A DNA stretch of 64,000 bases, from the NCBI RefSeq assembly GCF_001570785.1, contig NZ_BCSI01000002.1:1-64000 (forward strand), read 5' to 3'. Shown piece after piece: positions 1-8,446 of this stretch (the first letter of the stretch is position 1; every line of letters begins with the position of its first letter). The position numbers were made by a program, and so were the translations under genes. The stretch comes from Dermabacter hominis NBRC 106157. Lineage in GTDB: Bacteria; Actinomycetota; Actinomycetes; Actinomycetales; Dermabacteraceae. The notes beneath the pieces were generated by a model. It worked only from the letters and a program-made list of their open reading frames with translations. It did no database searches and was not told the origin of the DNA.

Positions 1-1418
1 CCGGCGACCCCGAAGTGACGACTGAACGCACCAAGGAACCGGTCAAGCAGATCATCCGCGTCGGCACCAAGTCCGAAGGTACTCACACGACTGAGTACGA
101 AAAGGACGTGCCGTTCGAGACCGAGGTCATCTTCGATGACACGATGGAAGCCGGAAAGCAGGAAACTGTTCAGGAAGGCCAGCTCGGTAAGGACAAGGTC
201 ACCACTACCCTGACCATCGAGAACTCGAAGGTTGTGGACTCCAAGACCGAAACCAAGCGTGTGACCGATCCGGTCAAGAAGATCATCAAGGTCGGTACGA
301 AGGGCAAGCCTGCCTCCACCGAGTTCGAGTGGATTGAGAAGACTCCGTTCGAAGTCGAAGTACGCGTCAACCCTGACCTCCAGCCTGGTGAAACCAAGGT
401 TGTCCAGGAAGGCAAGCAGGGCGAGGTCAAGCACACCGTCAAGGTGAACGCCGAAAACGGTGAGGTCTCCACGGAGGACACCTCCGAGAAGATCAGCGAT
501 CCGGTCAAGCACATCGTCGAGGTTGGTCCGGCCAAGAACCAGACCGAGCTCACCGATAAGCACACCGAGAAGACCCCGTACGACACCCTCATCGAGTACG
601 ACCCGAACCTCGAGGTCGGCAAGGTGGTTGAGGACCAGGCTGGTTCCTTCGGCGAGAAGGAAATCACCAAGACCTGGAAGCTCGAAAACGGTAAGCCAGT
701 AGGCGATCCGGAAGTATCCGAGAAGGTTCTTAAGGATCCGCAACCGCGCAAGATCCGCGTGGGCTCCAAGTGCAACTGCGACAAGCCGACTCCGGAGGAA
801 CCTGGCAACCCCGAGGATCCGACGAATCCGGGTAAGCCGGAGGAGCCGGGCAACCCTGAGGAACCTGGCAATCCTGAAGAGCCGGGCAATCCTGAAGAGC
901 CGGGTAACCCTGAGGAGCCGGGTAACCCTGAGGAACCGGGTAAGCCTGAAGAGCCGGGTAACCCTGAGGAACCGGGCAAGCCGGAAGAGCCGGGTAATCC
1001 TGAGGAGCCGGGCAACCCTGAGGACCCGACGGATCCGGGCAACCCTGAGGATCCGGGTAAGCCGGACGATCCGACCAATCCGACCAACCCTGAGGAGCCT
1101 GAGCAGCCTGGTCAGCCTGAGGAACCGGGTAATCCCGAGGAGCCGGGCAACCCTGAGGAGCCGGGTGAGCCGGGTGAGCCCGAGCAGCCGGGTCAGCCTG
1201 TGCAGCCTGGTGAGCCTGAGGATCCGACGGAGCCTGGTCAGCCTGAGGAGCCGGCTAAGTCTGCGAATCCGGCTCACCCGAGCAAGCCGTCGGAGCCGAG
1301 CCTGCCGTTGCCTCGCACAGGTGCCGAGATTGCCGCGACTGCTGGCCTCGCCGCACTTCTCGTGCTCGGTGGCGTAGGCGCATTGGCATGGCGCCGGAGG
1401 TCACGCTCGCAGAAGTGA
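1..1418 (+). CDS. G5-domain, Pro/Glu-rich LPxTG surface protein (5' end outside window)
   Basis: Only the C-terminal part is present; the frame is open to the left edge, so the GTG at 15 is not the true start. The visible protein has the end of one and then three full G5 modules of about 75 residues, each closing with a DPVK..I..VG(T/S/P)K-type signature (near nt 60, 290, 520 and 760). G5 modules are adhesive rods in cell-wall proteins such as SasG/Aap and resuscitation factors. After a CNC stretch comes a long Pro-Glu-Glu-Pro-Gly-Asn spacer (about 790-1260) that would span the wall. The end is a sortase signal: LPRTG at 1308-1322, a hydrophobic helix and an Arg-rich tail. Covalent anchoring to peptidoglycan is inferred from this signal. 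Followed by a strong hairpin. The ligand is unknown. Confidence 0.9.
   Translation, partial: GDPEVTTERTKEPVKQIIRVGTKSEGTHTTEYEKDVPFETEVIFDDTMEAGKQETVQEGQLGKDKVTTTLTIENSKVVDSKTETKRVTDPVKKIIKVGTKGKPASTEFEWIEKTPFEVEVRVNPDLQPGETKVVQEGKQGEVKHTVKVNAENGEVSTEDTSEKISDPVKHIVEVGPAKNQTELTDKHTEKTPYDTLIEYDPNLEVGKVVEDQAGSFGEKEITKTWKLENGKPVGDPEVSEKVLKDPQPRKIRVGSKCNCDKPTPEEPGNPEDPTNPGKPEEPGNPEEPGNPEEPGNPEEPGNPEEPGNPEEPGKPEEPGNPEEPGKPEEPGNPEEPGNPEDPTDPGNPEDPGKPDDPTNPTNPEEPEQPGQPEEPGNPEEPGNPEEPGEPGEPEQPGQPVQPGEPEDPTEPGQPEEPAKSANPAHPSKPSEPSLPLPRTGAEIAATAGLAALLVLGGVGALAWRRRSRSQK
790..1260 (+). repeat. PEEPGNP-type hexapeptide repeat tract
   Basis: Tandem 18-bp units encoding P-E-E-P-G-(N/K) variants inside the surface-protein gene. 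Synonymous differences between units show age, but runs of near-identical units could still recombine and change spacer length. It gives a collagen-like but spurious ORF on the opposite strand. Confidence 0.85.
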
Positions 1419-1464
1419 GCACCGAGGCGATGAGGCTCTAAAGCTTCATCCCTGACTCGCACAC

Positions 1465-1506
1465 ATGTGGCGGGGGACCGGGAAAAATCCCGAACCCCCG
1501 CCACAT
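1465..1506 (+). terminator. long hairpin after the surface-protein gene
   Basis: The arms beginning ATGTGGCGGGGG and ending CCCCCGCCACAT pair almost perfectly around an inner CCGGGA/TCCCG stem with an A-rich loop. There is no T tract, as is common for actinobacterial terminators. It starts 47 nt after the stop codon. Confidence 0.75.
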
Positions 1507-1691
1507 TCGCATATCCATCACCGGTGGTCGGCGATGTCGCCGCCCCAAGAGGGCTAAGCGGCAATTCCCGGGAGGAGAGATGCGGCCGCAGCTCGATAGG
1601 GCAAAAGGCGCTGCAGGAAGCGAGAGGTGTCGGGCTAGAAAACCGCCCGTGGCCGTCGGCGGGATAGCCGTCGCCGGTAGCTAAAACTCAA

Positions 1692-1752
1692 CCCAACATT
1701 CGCGGTGGAAAGATGGCGAATAGCGCCGCAAACGTTGGGGTTAGTTTCCTAG
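1692..1752 (+). repeat. 61-bp dispersed element, copy 1
   Basis: Imperfect inverted arms (CCCAACATTCGCGG and CCGCAAACGTTGGGG) followed by TTAGTTTCCTAG. The last 28 bp (1725-1752) are identical, in reverse complement, to 54884-54911, and the outer arm also matches the second copy. Both copies are 61 bp and intergenic. Confidence 0.8.
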
Positions 1753-1755
1753 ACC

Positions 1756-1800
1756 GGGAAAGGGAAGGGACGGGAAGGGGAGGGAAGGGAAGGGGCGGGG
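1756..1800 (+). other. G-run tract with G-quadruplex potential
   Basis: Ten runs of three or four G separated by one to three bases. The plus strand could form a G-quadruplex. It lies between the end of the minus-strand ABC operon and the dispersed repeat, where it could affect 3'-end formation of the incoming transcript. Confidence 0.6.
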
Positions 1801-1846
1801 CGCCGAAGCCGTGGCGCGCCGGCCCTTACGGAAGCCGCAGCCGGCC

Positions 1847-2746
1847 CTAGACCGCCGCCTCGAGCTCCGTTCCCTCGGCGCCGTTATCGAGTTCGCCCCG
1901 GCGCTTGTTGCGCAGCACCCCGTGGCGGGGGCTCAGCGCCCACGAGAGAACGAAGATCGCCGTCGCAACAAGCACGATCGTGCCGCCCGTCGGGAGATCG
2001 AGCGCCCACGAGAAGTACACGCCGAGCAGGGCACTGCCCATGCCGATGCCCGCAGCGCACGCCATCATCGGCATGATCCGGTCGGTGAGCATCCGCGCCG
2101 AGGCCGCCGGCGTGACGAGCAGGGCGAGGACGAGGATGTTGCCGATCGTGTGGATGCTCATGACGACCGCGAGGGTCACGAGCACCGAGAGGGCGATGTC
2201 GAGGAGCATCACGGGCAGGCCGAGCGCCGCGGCGTAGCCGCGGTCCATGCCGACGACAACGAGATCACGGTGAAGGATGACGAGGAGGGCGAGCACGATC
2301 GCCGTGAACACCGCTGAGGTGACGAGCGCCGAATCCTCGATGCCCGTGATCGCCCCGAACAAAAAGCTCGAAAGTGAGCCGCCGTAGCCGGGGGCGCGGC
2401 TCATGACCACGATGCCGAGTGCAAACGCCGCGACGAAGAACACGCCGATCACGGCGTCGCTTCGCAACCGGTGATGGTTACCGAAAACGGCGATAAGGAT
2501 CGCCGTGATGACGCCCGCGACGATTCCGCCCACGAGGAACGAGCCCTGGAGCACGAACGCCACCGCAATCCCGGGGAACACCGCGTGCGCGACAGCGTCG
2601 CCGATGAACGTCATGCCGCGCAGCACCACGTGCGTGCCCACAACGGCGCACACGAGCGCCGCGAGCATCGACACGACGAGAGCCTTCGGTAGGAACGTCA
2701 GCTGCGGGTTCGTGAGGTCGGTGAGGAAGTCGAGAGGAGTCAGCAT
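1847..2746 (-). CDS. anchored-repeat-type ABC transporter, permease
   Basis: About 299 residues with eight or nine hydrophobic segments; resembles the ZnuB/MntB-type (ABC-3) permease family that moves divalent metals, and specifically the permease of the actinobacterial 'anchored repeat' system. Conserved stretches include GDAVAHAVFPGIA near residue 53 and the NILVLALLVTPAA segment near 200. The start at 2746 is preferred over longer versions because its ATG overlaps the TGA of the ATPase gene (TGATG), implying coupled translation. It is the last gene of the operon and would form the membrane channel for the adjacent ATPase and binding protein. Metal specificity cannot be read from the sequence; zinc or manganese is inferred from the family and the operator-like site upstream. 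Confidence 0.9.
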   Translation of the reverse strand: MLTPLDFLTDLTNPQLTFLPKALVVSMLAALVCAVVGTHVVLRGMTFIGDAVAHAVFPGIAVAFVLQGSFLVGGIVAGVITAILIAVFGNHHRLRSDAVIGVFFVAAFALGIVVMSRAPGYGGSLSSFLFGAITGIEDSALVTSAVFTAIVLALLVILHRDLVVVGMDRGYAAALGLPVMLLDIALSVLVTLAVVMSIHTIGNILVLALLVTPAASARMLTDRIMPMMACAAGIGMGSALLGVYFSWALDLPTGGTIVLVATAIFVLSWALSPRHGVLRNKRRGELDNGAEGTELEAAV

Positions 2747-3558
2747 CAATGGTCTTTCGATTCGGCGTCGACCGCGGAGGCGACGTGCGTGAGAAGCGGT
2801 GAGTGCTCGGAAACGCGGAAGGTCTCCCGCCACGGTTCGGGGTCGCGCAGTTCGCTTGGCGGGGCATCGGCGATCACTCGGCGATTGAGCAGCACCACGC
2901 GATCGGCGACGTGCAGCGCATGCGTGAGGTCGTGCGTCGACATGACCACGGCGCAGCCCTCGCGCGCGAGCGACACGAACAGGTCACTCAGGAGTTCCTG
3001 CGAGGGCATATCGAGCCCCGTGAACGGCTCGTCGAGCAAAAGAACGGCAGGCTCGAGCACAAGTGCGCGAGCGATCATGACGCGTTGGCGCTGACCGCCC
3101 GACATCTCACCGATCGGGCGATCCTTCATGGCGTCCATGCGGACCTTTGAAAGGGCGTGCGCGACGGCCTTGTAGTGCTCCTTCCCGGGGGAGCGCCAGC
3201 GGCTGAGCTTGCGAATAAGCCCGAGCATGACCACGTCGTGCGCGGTCGCGGGGAAATCCCACTCCATTTCGCTGCGCTGCGGAACGTACGCACGTTCCCC
3301 ACGCGCCTCGACGGATCCCGAAGCGAGGGGGAGCACCCCGAGAAGGCTCTTCACGAGGGTGGTTTTACCGGCGCCATTCGGTCCGAGCAGCACCGTGACG
3401 CTTCCCGCCTCGATATCGAGGCTGATGTCGTCAAGGACCGTGCGCCCACCGAGATTCACGCGCAGCTGCGAGCACGACAGCGGACGTGCGCGATCCGCGT
3501 GGCCCGCCGCGGTCGCGCCAGCCGCCTCACGCGGGTGTGCGCTGAGGGCGGAGGTCAT
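2746..3558 (-). CDS. anchored-repeat-type ABC transporter, ATP-binding protein
   Basis: 270-residue ATPase that energises the metal-type permease encoded next to it. It has an N-terminal extension of about 28 residues, Walker A GPNGAGKTT (59-67), Q-loop glutamine near 94, signature MSGGQ (152-156), Walker B VLLLDEP (172-178) and switch histidine in STHD near 209. Its ATG overlaps the TGA of the preceding surface-protein gene by four bases (ATGA), and its own stop overlaps the permease start, so all three are translationally coupled. The best fit is the ZnuC-like ATPase of the actinobacterial anchored-repeat system. Confidence 0.92.
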   Translation of the reverse strand: MTSALSAHPREAAGATAAGHADRARPLSCSQLRVNLGGRTVLDDISLDIEAGSVTVLLGPNGAGKTTLVKSLLGVLPLASGSVEARGERAYVPQRSEMEWDFPATAHDVVMLGLIRKLSRWRSPGKEHYKAVAHALSKVRMDAMKDRPIGEMSGGQRQRVMIARALVLEPAVLLLDEPFTGLDMPSQELLSDLFVSLAREGCAVVMSTHDLTHALHVADRVVLLNRRVIADAPPSELRDPEPWRETFRVSEHSPLLTHVASAVDAESKDH

Positions 3559-4691
3559 TTCCTGCCACCTTCGCCCGGCTGGTTCGCAGCCGAGGATCCG
3601 GTGCCTGCGGCTTCGCTTTCGGCTTCGGCTCGCGCGCGCTCATTCTTCTTCTTGTTGAGCGCGTAGGCTCCGCCGCCCGCGGCAGCAACCACGGCGGCGC
3701 CGCCGCCCACGATCCACGGAAGAGAGTTCGAGCTCGTCTTTTCGCTCGCGCCGTCATCGGCAGCGCCCTTCGAGGGCTTAGCCTTCGCGTCATCCTTCGC
3801 GGCGCCGGGAGCCGAGGAGGCGTCGGACCCGCCATCGCTCGCACTTCCCGCGGCCGGTGCACCGTCGTTGCCCCACGCGGGCGTCGCCTGCATCGCTTCA
3901 TCCGGCGCGGTCGCATCGCCGACCGCGAAACGCAGGGTGCCGCCAGCGGAGTACTTCGTGCCGACCTCGCCCTCGGCCATCGCCTCCACGGCGAGGAGAT
4001 ACACGCCGGGCTTCGTGAACACCCAGTTCGCGTGCGTGTGCGTGTTGATGTCCACGAACACGTCGGCGGGGGTCTGCTCGAGCGTGTCGCCATCGGCGAG
4101 CTGCTGCGGCGGCGCGAAGTTGCCCGGCTGGAGGAACAGGCTGAAGTGGCCGGGACCGGACACGTGCGTGAAGCGCAGCGTGACGCCGCGCGGGCATGCT
4201 TTGACGACTGCGGGATCCTGCGTATTCCACCCGAGCCACACGACGCCCGACACTTCGGTCTGGGGCACGACGTATACCTCAGAGCCAGATTCGGCCTTGA
4301 TGAACGAGTACGCTTCATCGTCCGGAACGGGAAGAATTCCCTGGTCATGGACCTGGAAAACGATGTCCTCGAGCATGCGCCACGTGGGGGTTTCCCCCGT
4401 GTCGTCACGCGCGGCGAAGATCCACTCACCGTCGATGAGGCGCGGGCCAAGATCGACGTGATGCGCATCGATCACGACCTTCTCGCCCTCGACGATCTTC
4501 TCGTCATCGCTCACTTTCTGCTTGAGAGCCGGGTCGTCGGCACCGTCGGTCGCGCCGTCGGTCGGATCGAGCGGGAGGGGCCGTGCGGGGGCCGCGAGGG
4601 CAGCGGGGGCGCAGGCCAGGGCGCCGAGTGCGCCGGCGCCGAGGGCCGCGAAGTGGCGCCGCGTGAGGGCGCGAGAAGAACGGGAAGTCAT
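3555..4691 (-). CDS. membrane-anchored surface protein with one actinobacterial surface-repeat (choice-of-anchor M) module
   Basis: Starting at MTSRSSRALTRRHF (ATG at 4691), the product has 378 residues and a twin-arginine-like signal peptide. The body has one module of the actinobacterial surface-anchored domain family, with the signature HTHANWVFTKPGVY and a WxGWNTQDP-type segment upstream. A low-complexity Ala/Ser/Asp linker leads to a C-terminal membrane helix (IVGGGAAVVAAAGGGAYAL) and a Lys-rich tail; no LPxTG is present, so it is probably held by the helix rather than by sortase. It lies inside the ABC operon, 28 nt after the binding-protein gene. The HxH pair in the module is a candidate metal ligand; that is inference. 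Confidence 0.85.
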   Translation of the reverse strand: MTSRSSRALTRRHFAALGAGALGALACAPAALAAPARPLPLDPTDGATDGADDPALKQKVSDDEKIVEGEKVVIDAHHVDLGPRLIDGEWIFAARDDTGETPTWRMLEDIVFQVHDQGILPVPDDEAYSFIKAESGSEVYVVPQTEVSGVVWLGWNTQDPAVVKACPRGVTLRFTHVSGPGHFSLFLQPGNFAPPQQLADGDTLEQTPADVFVDINTHTHANWVFTKPGVYLLAVEAMAEGEVGTKYSAGGTLRFAVGDATAPDEAMQATPAWGNDGAPAAGSASDGGSDASSAPGAAKDDAKAKPSKGAADDGASEKTSSNSLPWIVGGGAAVVAAAGGGAYALNKKKNERARAEAESEAAGTGSSAANQPGEGGRK

Positions 4692-4719
4692 GAGCTCATC
4701 TTTCGTTGGTAGGAGGGTT

Positions 4720-6330
4720 TTATTCCGACGCTTGCCGGTCGCCATCGCCCAGGGGTTTTCCACCGAGCCCCCTCGCGAGGGAGTCGGCGTTGGCCCTCAT
4801 CATCGCGGCGTAGGTATTGACCTCGCGCGTGAAGGAGTCGCCCCAGATGGGCTGGACGGGAATCTTTTCCATGCGGGCGGCATCAACGAGGCTCGTCGAT
4901 ACCGGTCCCGCTGTGGCTTCAAGGAAGACCGCTTTCGGGGCGAGGTCGCGCAGAGTCGCGGCGAGGCGGCGGCGGTCCGCGATGGAAGGCTCTTGCCCCG
5001 GGGAAGGGGAGACGACGGCGGCGATACGAAGCCCGTAGCGGTTCGCGAGGTAGCCGTAGGCGTCGTGGGTCGTCACGAGTTCGCGGCCGGCCTTCGGGAT
5101 TGAATCGATCGAACGCTGGACGTAGGAGTCGACGTCGTCGAGTTCGCGCAAGTATGTGGCCGCCCGCGAGCGGTATCCTCCCGCGTGGTCCGGGTCGAGG
5201 CCGCACAGGTGGTCGCGGATGACCTCGACGTAGGCCTGGGCGTTCGTGACGTCTTGCCACAGGTGCGGGTCGATCTCGCCGTGCACGTGCTTGCCGAGGA
5301 CGGCCTGCGGCAGCTGGTAGACGTCTGTTCCGCCGCGGGCGATGAATCGGAAGGCGGGATCGGCGGGGACCGGAAGTAACGCTTTCGGGGGCACGTGGAT
5401 CACCATGTCGTCGAGCGCGATGTCGCGCGTACCGCCGTTGGCTTCGGGGTCGTCGATGCGCATCACGAGCGCGCCAGAGGGAACGTCGACCGTGATGTCG
5501 GCGTGGCCCGCGGAAATCACTTGTCGCTTCGCAAGGGAGGCGTGGGCGCCTTTTTTCGCCGCTTCCTCGGGGGAGATGCCGACGCAGATCCAGACGTCGC
5601 CCTCGGCGGAGGATTCGGCGCCGAGCGCACCACCGCTCCACGTTCCCCTAAAGCGCGCGCGATACACGCCTGCCTTAGTAAAGGCCCAGCTCATATGCGT
5701 GTGGGCATCCATGGGAAGGTCGATGGCATCGGTGCGGGCTGAGACGCCGTCGGACGAATCAAAGACGCGCTGGGGCTCCCCGAATGTTCCGGTCACGTAC
5801 CCGTGCAGGGCGCCGGGTCCGTCGCTCTCGGTGAGGGCGAGACGTACTTGCGTGAGGCGCCCGGCGCCACGTTCGCGGCCCGCGACGCGAAGGCCGAGCC
5901 ACACCGTGTCAAGAGAGCGGTTCTCGACGAGCGGGATGATTGTGGCGCCGCGCGTCGAGGCTTCCTCGGCGAGTGCGAGATGCGTCGAGCCTGCGGGAAG
6001 GTTCGCGTCGATCGTGCGGATCAGCGCCTGTTCCTCGAGCATGAGGTAGTTCGACAGCGCGAGATCGGCGTAGGCGATGTCGCGGACGTTGCGGGGGAGA
6101 GGCTCGAACGAGTGCGGGTCGCCACCCTCGGGGATGAGGGACGTGACGAGTGCATCGGGACCCGCGACGTTCTTTGCGAGATCGGCGAGAATGCCGGTCG
6201 TTGCCACGACGCGCGGGCGAGGATCCTCGCTCGAGCGCGCGGTGCGGCCAGGCAGAATGATCGCGCCGAGAGAGCAGGCGGCGGCGCCCAGGAGCACGGA
6301 GCGCCGCCGCAGTTTAGGGGTGGAGGTCAC
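4720..6330 (-). CDS. anchored-repeat ABC transporter, ZnuA-like substrate-binding protein with inserted surface module
   Basis: 536 residues with an RRR-type, possibly Tat, signal peptide. Residues 40-140 match the N-lobe of cluster 9 (ZnuA/TroA) metal-binding proteins, including DPHSFEP (71-77). The C-lobe resumes near 345 with GEIDPHLWQD and TTHDAYGYL (His near 422). Between the lobes, about residues 143-345, is a module of the actinobacterial surface-repeat family with HTHMSWAFTKAGVY (210-223). In ordinary ZnuA the equivalent place is a His-rich loop or nothing. The four expected ligand positions (H73, H349 or H356, H422, an acidic residue) look present. GTG start overlaps the previous stop as GTGA. 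Confidence 0.88.
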   Translation of the reverse strand: MTSTPKLRRRSVLLGAAACSLGAIILPGRTARSSEDPRPRVVATTGILADLAKNVAGPDALVTSLIPEGGDPHSFEPLPRNVRDIAYADLALSNYLMLEEQALIRTIDANLPAGSTHLALAEEASTRGATIIPLVENRSLDTVWLGLRVAGRERGAGRLTQVRLALTESDGPGALHGYVTGTFGEPQRVFDSSDGVSARTDAIDLPMDAHTHMSWAFTKAGVYRARFRGTWSGGALGAESSAEGDVWICVGISPEEAAKKGAHASLAKRQVISAGHADITVDVPSGALVMRIDDPEANGGTRDIALDDMVIHVPPKALLPVPADPAFRFIARGGTDVYQLPQAVLGKHVHGEIDPHLWQDVTNAQAYVEVIRDHLCGLDPDHAGGYRSRAATYLRELDDVDSYVQRSIDSIPKAGRELVTTHDAYGYLANRYGLRIAAVVSPSPGQEPSIADRRRLAATLRDLAPKAVFLEATAGPVSTSLVDAARMEKIPVQPIWGDSFTREVNTYAAMMRANADSLARGLGGKPLGDGDRQASE

Positions 6331-8354
6331 TGGAAGCGGCGCCTCGCCACTGCCGTGCCAGCGCCCACGATGATGAGCGCTGCGGCGGTGCCGGCGAGGC
6401 CGGTCACCTCAGCGCCCGTGCGCGGAAGATCCGAAGCGGAGTCACCCGCGGGAGCGTCGCCCGTCACGGACTTGGCGTAGTCGGCGGAGCCGCCCGCCTC
6501 CACGATCTGGTCGGCGCTGAGGTCACAGTCGGCGCCGTCCTCGGTCTTGCCCTTGAGGTCGACGATCTTGTAGCCCTTGCCGTCCTTGAAGATCTGGCCG
6601 ATCTTCGCGCTCTTGCGGTCCTTTGCGGCGCTCACGCTCGAGCCCGAGCCGGCGGTCGAGGAGTACCACTTCTGGCCAACGATCTGGCCGAAGTTGCCCG
6701 AGGTGAACACGCCCACGTTGCCCGGGCCGCTCGCGGACACGAGGGTCTGCGTGATTTCGCCGGTCGTGTTCTGAATGATCGAGGGGTGCATCGAGTTCGC
6801 GCCGACCCACGGAACGCTCGGGGCCTGAGTCGAGCCGATCATCCACACGTCCGAGCCTGCGGGGGCAATGTATTCGATGCCCGCGGGTGCCTTTGCCTTT
6901 GCGGCATTGCCGAGGCCGAACGAGATGGAGGAGGGCTCAACCCACTGCGCGGGTGACTTGCGGTCGTCCTTGATCGACGAGATGAGCTTGCCGTTCTCGA
7001 AACGTGAACCGAAGTCGAAGTGGCCGCTCGTTGCGCCGGAGCTGCTACCCACGTTGAACGTGAGGGTCGAGGTGTCGGAGTAGCTCTTGCCATCCTTGCC
7101 CTTGACGCTTTGACGGATCGTCAGCTTGTAGGTGCCGGGCTTCGAGAACACCCAGTTGGGGTGCACGTGCGTGTTTGCGGGAATCGTGTAGGAGCCGCCG
7201 GCCTTGGCCTTGGAGGTGCTCGTCGCGGCCTTGATTTCGTCCTGCGTGGCGTCGCGCACGACTTCGGTCGCGGTGCACACGGGCGCCTTCGGCTCTTCCT
7301 TAGCGGGGGCTTCCGGCATCGCCGGTGCCGCGGGAGCAGCGGGCTTGGCCTTGGCCTCCTTAGCCGGGGCCGCAGCCTTAGCCTTAGCTTTCGCCTTCGG
7401 CGCGGGTGCGGCGGGCTTTTCCGGCGCCTTGGCCTTCGGTGCGGAAGTGCGAGGCTTCGACTCATCCGCGGGTGCGGGATTTGCGGGCGCGGCAGGCTTG
7501 GTGGAGTCCTTCGGCGCAGGCGCTTCCGCGGTGGGTGCGGTGTCCGACGGCTTCTCCGGCTTCGCGGGAGCTTCAGGAGCCGGAGCCGGTGCTTCGTCCG
7601 ACGGCTTCTTCGGTGTCGTCGAGTCCTCCGGTTTGGGGGCAGGAGCCGGTGCCGGCTTTTCAGCCTTGGCGTCGGCCTTGCCCTTGAACTCATCGCCCAC
7701 GGTGAAGGTGTAGGTCGCCTTGTTCGAGGAGACTTTCTTGCCGCCCTTCGTGCCCTCGGCGTGGAGGGTCAGCGTGTACACGCCGGGCTTCGTGAAGACC
7801 CAGTTGGCGTGGGTGTGTGCGAACTTAGCTTGGTTGAGCATGGAACCGGTTTTAAGTTCCGTGCTGTTGTTCTCGAGGAGGGGGGTGGCGCCTTGGAAAG
7901 TGGCCTGACTGAACAGATGGATCTTGCCGGGGCCTTCAACCTTGTCGAACTTGAGCTTGATCGACTCATCGAAGCCCGTGCCTTGTGCCCCCAGTGTGTC
8001 CCATCCGGGCCACAGCAGATTCGGGTCTTGCGTTAGCGGAAGAGCATATCCCTTACCTTCTCCGGGCCACCCTTTGGGCACGTCCGTGAGAGCCGCCGAC
8101 TTCACGTGAAGCTCGACGTCTTCCGCAGCGTGTGTCTTGTGCGAGCCCGTGACGTCTTCTTTGAGGTCGAGCTTGAGCGCGTCGCCCTTAGCGGTGACGT
8201 TGAAGGCATCGACGTGGCCGGAATCGATCACGAGGCGCCCGGCGGCGTGCGCCGAGCCGAGAGGAATGAGAATAACGGCGAGCGAAGCGAACGCCGCGAG
8301 GAGCGCGCGCAACGCGGCGCGAGTGCGCGCCGGCGCCGTGGCTGTCTGGACCAA
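6327..8354 (-). CDS. LPxTG-anchored surface protein with two or more actinobacterial surface-repeat modules
   Basis: 675 residues, first gene of the metal-ABC operon. Sec-type signal peptide (cleavage after AHA near 37), first module with HTHANWVFTKPGVY, a 150-residue Pro/Ala/Lys-rich linker, a second module with HVHPNWVFSKPGTY, a further related segment (ASGPGN...TSGNFGQ), then DLPRTGAE, a membrane helix and RRR tail. It fits the family annotated as ABC-transporter-associated repeat protein anchored by sortase. The start is TTG at 8354, supported by AAAGG about 10 nt upstream; no better ATG lies before the signal peptide. A palindromic operator is 44 nt upstream. It probably displays metal- or ligand-binding modules on the wall and hands the ligand to the binding protein; this role is inferred. 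Confidence 0.88.
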   Translation of the reverse strand: MVQTATAPARTRAALRALLAAFASLAVILIPLGSAHAAGRLVIDSGHVDAFNVTAKGDALKLDLKEDVTGSHKTHAAEDVELHVKSAALTDVPKGWPGEGKGYALPLTQDPNLLWPGWDTLGAQGTGFDESIKLKFDKVEGPGKIHLFSQATFQGATPLLENNSTELKTGSMLNQAKFAHTHANWVFTKPGVYTLTLHAEGTKGGKKVSSNKATYTFTVGDEFKGKADAKAEKPAPAPAPKPEDSTTPKKPSDEAPAPAPEAPAKPEKPSDTAPTAEAPAPKDSTKPAAPANPAPADESKPRTSAPKAKAPEKPAAPAPKAKAKAKAAAPAKEAKAKPAAPAAPAMPEAPAKEEPKAPVCTATEVVRDATQDEIKAATSTSKAKAGGSYTIPANTHVHPNWVFSKPGTYKLTIRQSVKGKDGKSYSDTSTLTFNVGSSSGATSGHFDFGSRFENGKLISSIKDDRKSPAQWVEPSSISFGLGNAAKAKAPAGIEYIAPAGSDVWMIGSTQAPSVPWVGANSMHPSIIQNTTGEITQTLVSASGPGNVGVFTSGNFGQIVGQKWYSSTAGSGSSVSAAKDRKSAKIGQIFKDGKGYKIVDLKGKTEDGADCDLSADQIVEAGGSADYAKSVTGDAPAGDSASDLPRTGAEVTGLAGTAAALIIVGAGTAVARRRFQ

Positions 8355-8397
8355 GGGAGCACCTTTCTATGTCGCCCGGCGAAAAACGCGAGCAACG

Positions 8398-8428
8398 GTT
8401 GTTAATGAGAGTCGCTATCATTAACAAC
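8398..8428. promoter_or_regulatory. perfect 11-9-11 palindrome, candidate Zur/Fur-type operator
   Basis: Arms GTTGTTAATGA and TCATTAACAAC are exact inverse complements around GAGTCGCTA. The core fits TGAnAn(5)TnTCA, the pattern of actinobacterial Zur boxes. It lies between the metal-ABC operon and the next gene upstream, placed to control the operon. The regulator is not in this window. Confidence 0.7.
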
Positions 8429-8446
8429 ATAGGGAGCCTCCTCCCG

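Larger units (their letters stand above)
1419..1846. other. convergent intergenic region, no gene
   Basis: No convincing coding sequence. It lies between the ends of two convergent transcription units and holds, in order, a long hairpin, a 61-bp dispersed repeat and a G-run tract, each listed separately. Confidence 0.7.

Noticed and set aside
170-1087. Collagen-like GLPGSSG-repeat ORF on the minus strand
   Set aside because: It is the exact antisense of the PEEPGN repeat tract of the surface-protein gene, with no start site or signal of its own.
790-1260. CRISPR-like regular repeats
   Set aside because: Units are contiguous 18-bp codon repeats without spacers and keep an open reading frame.
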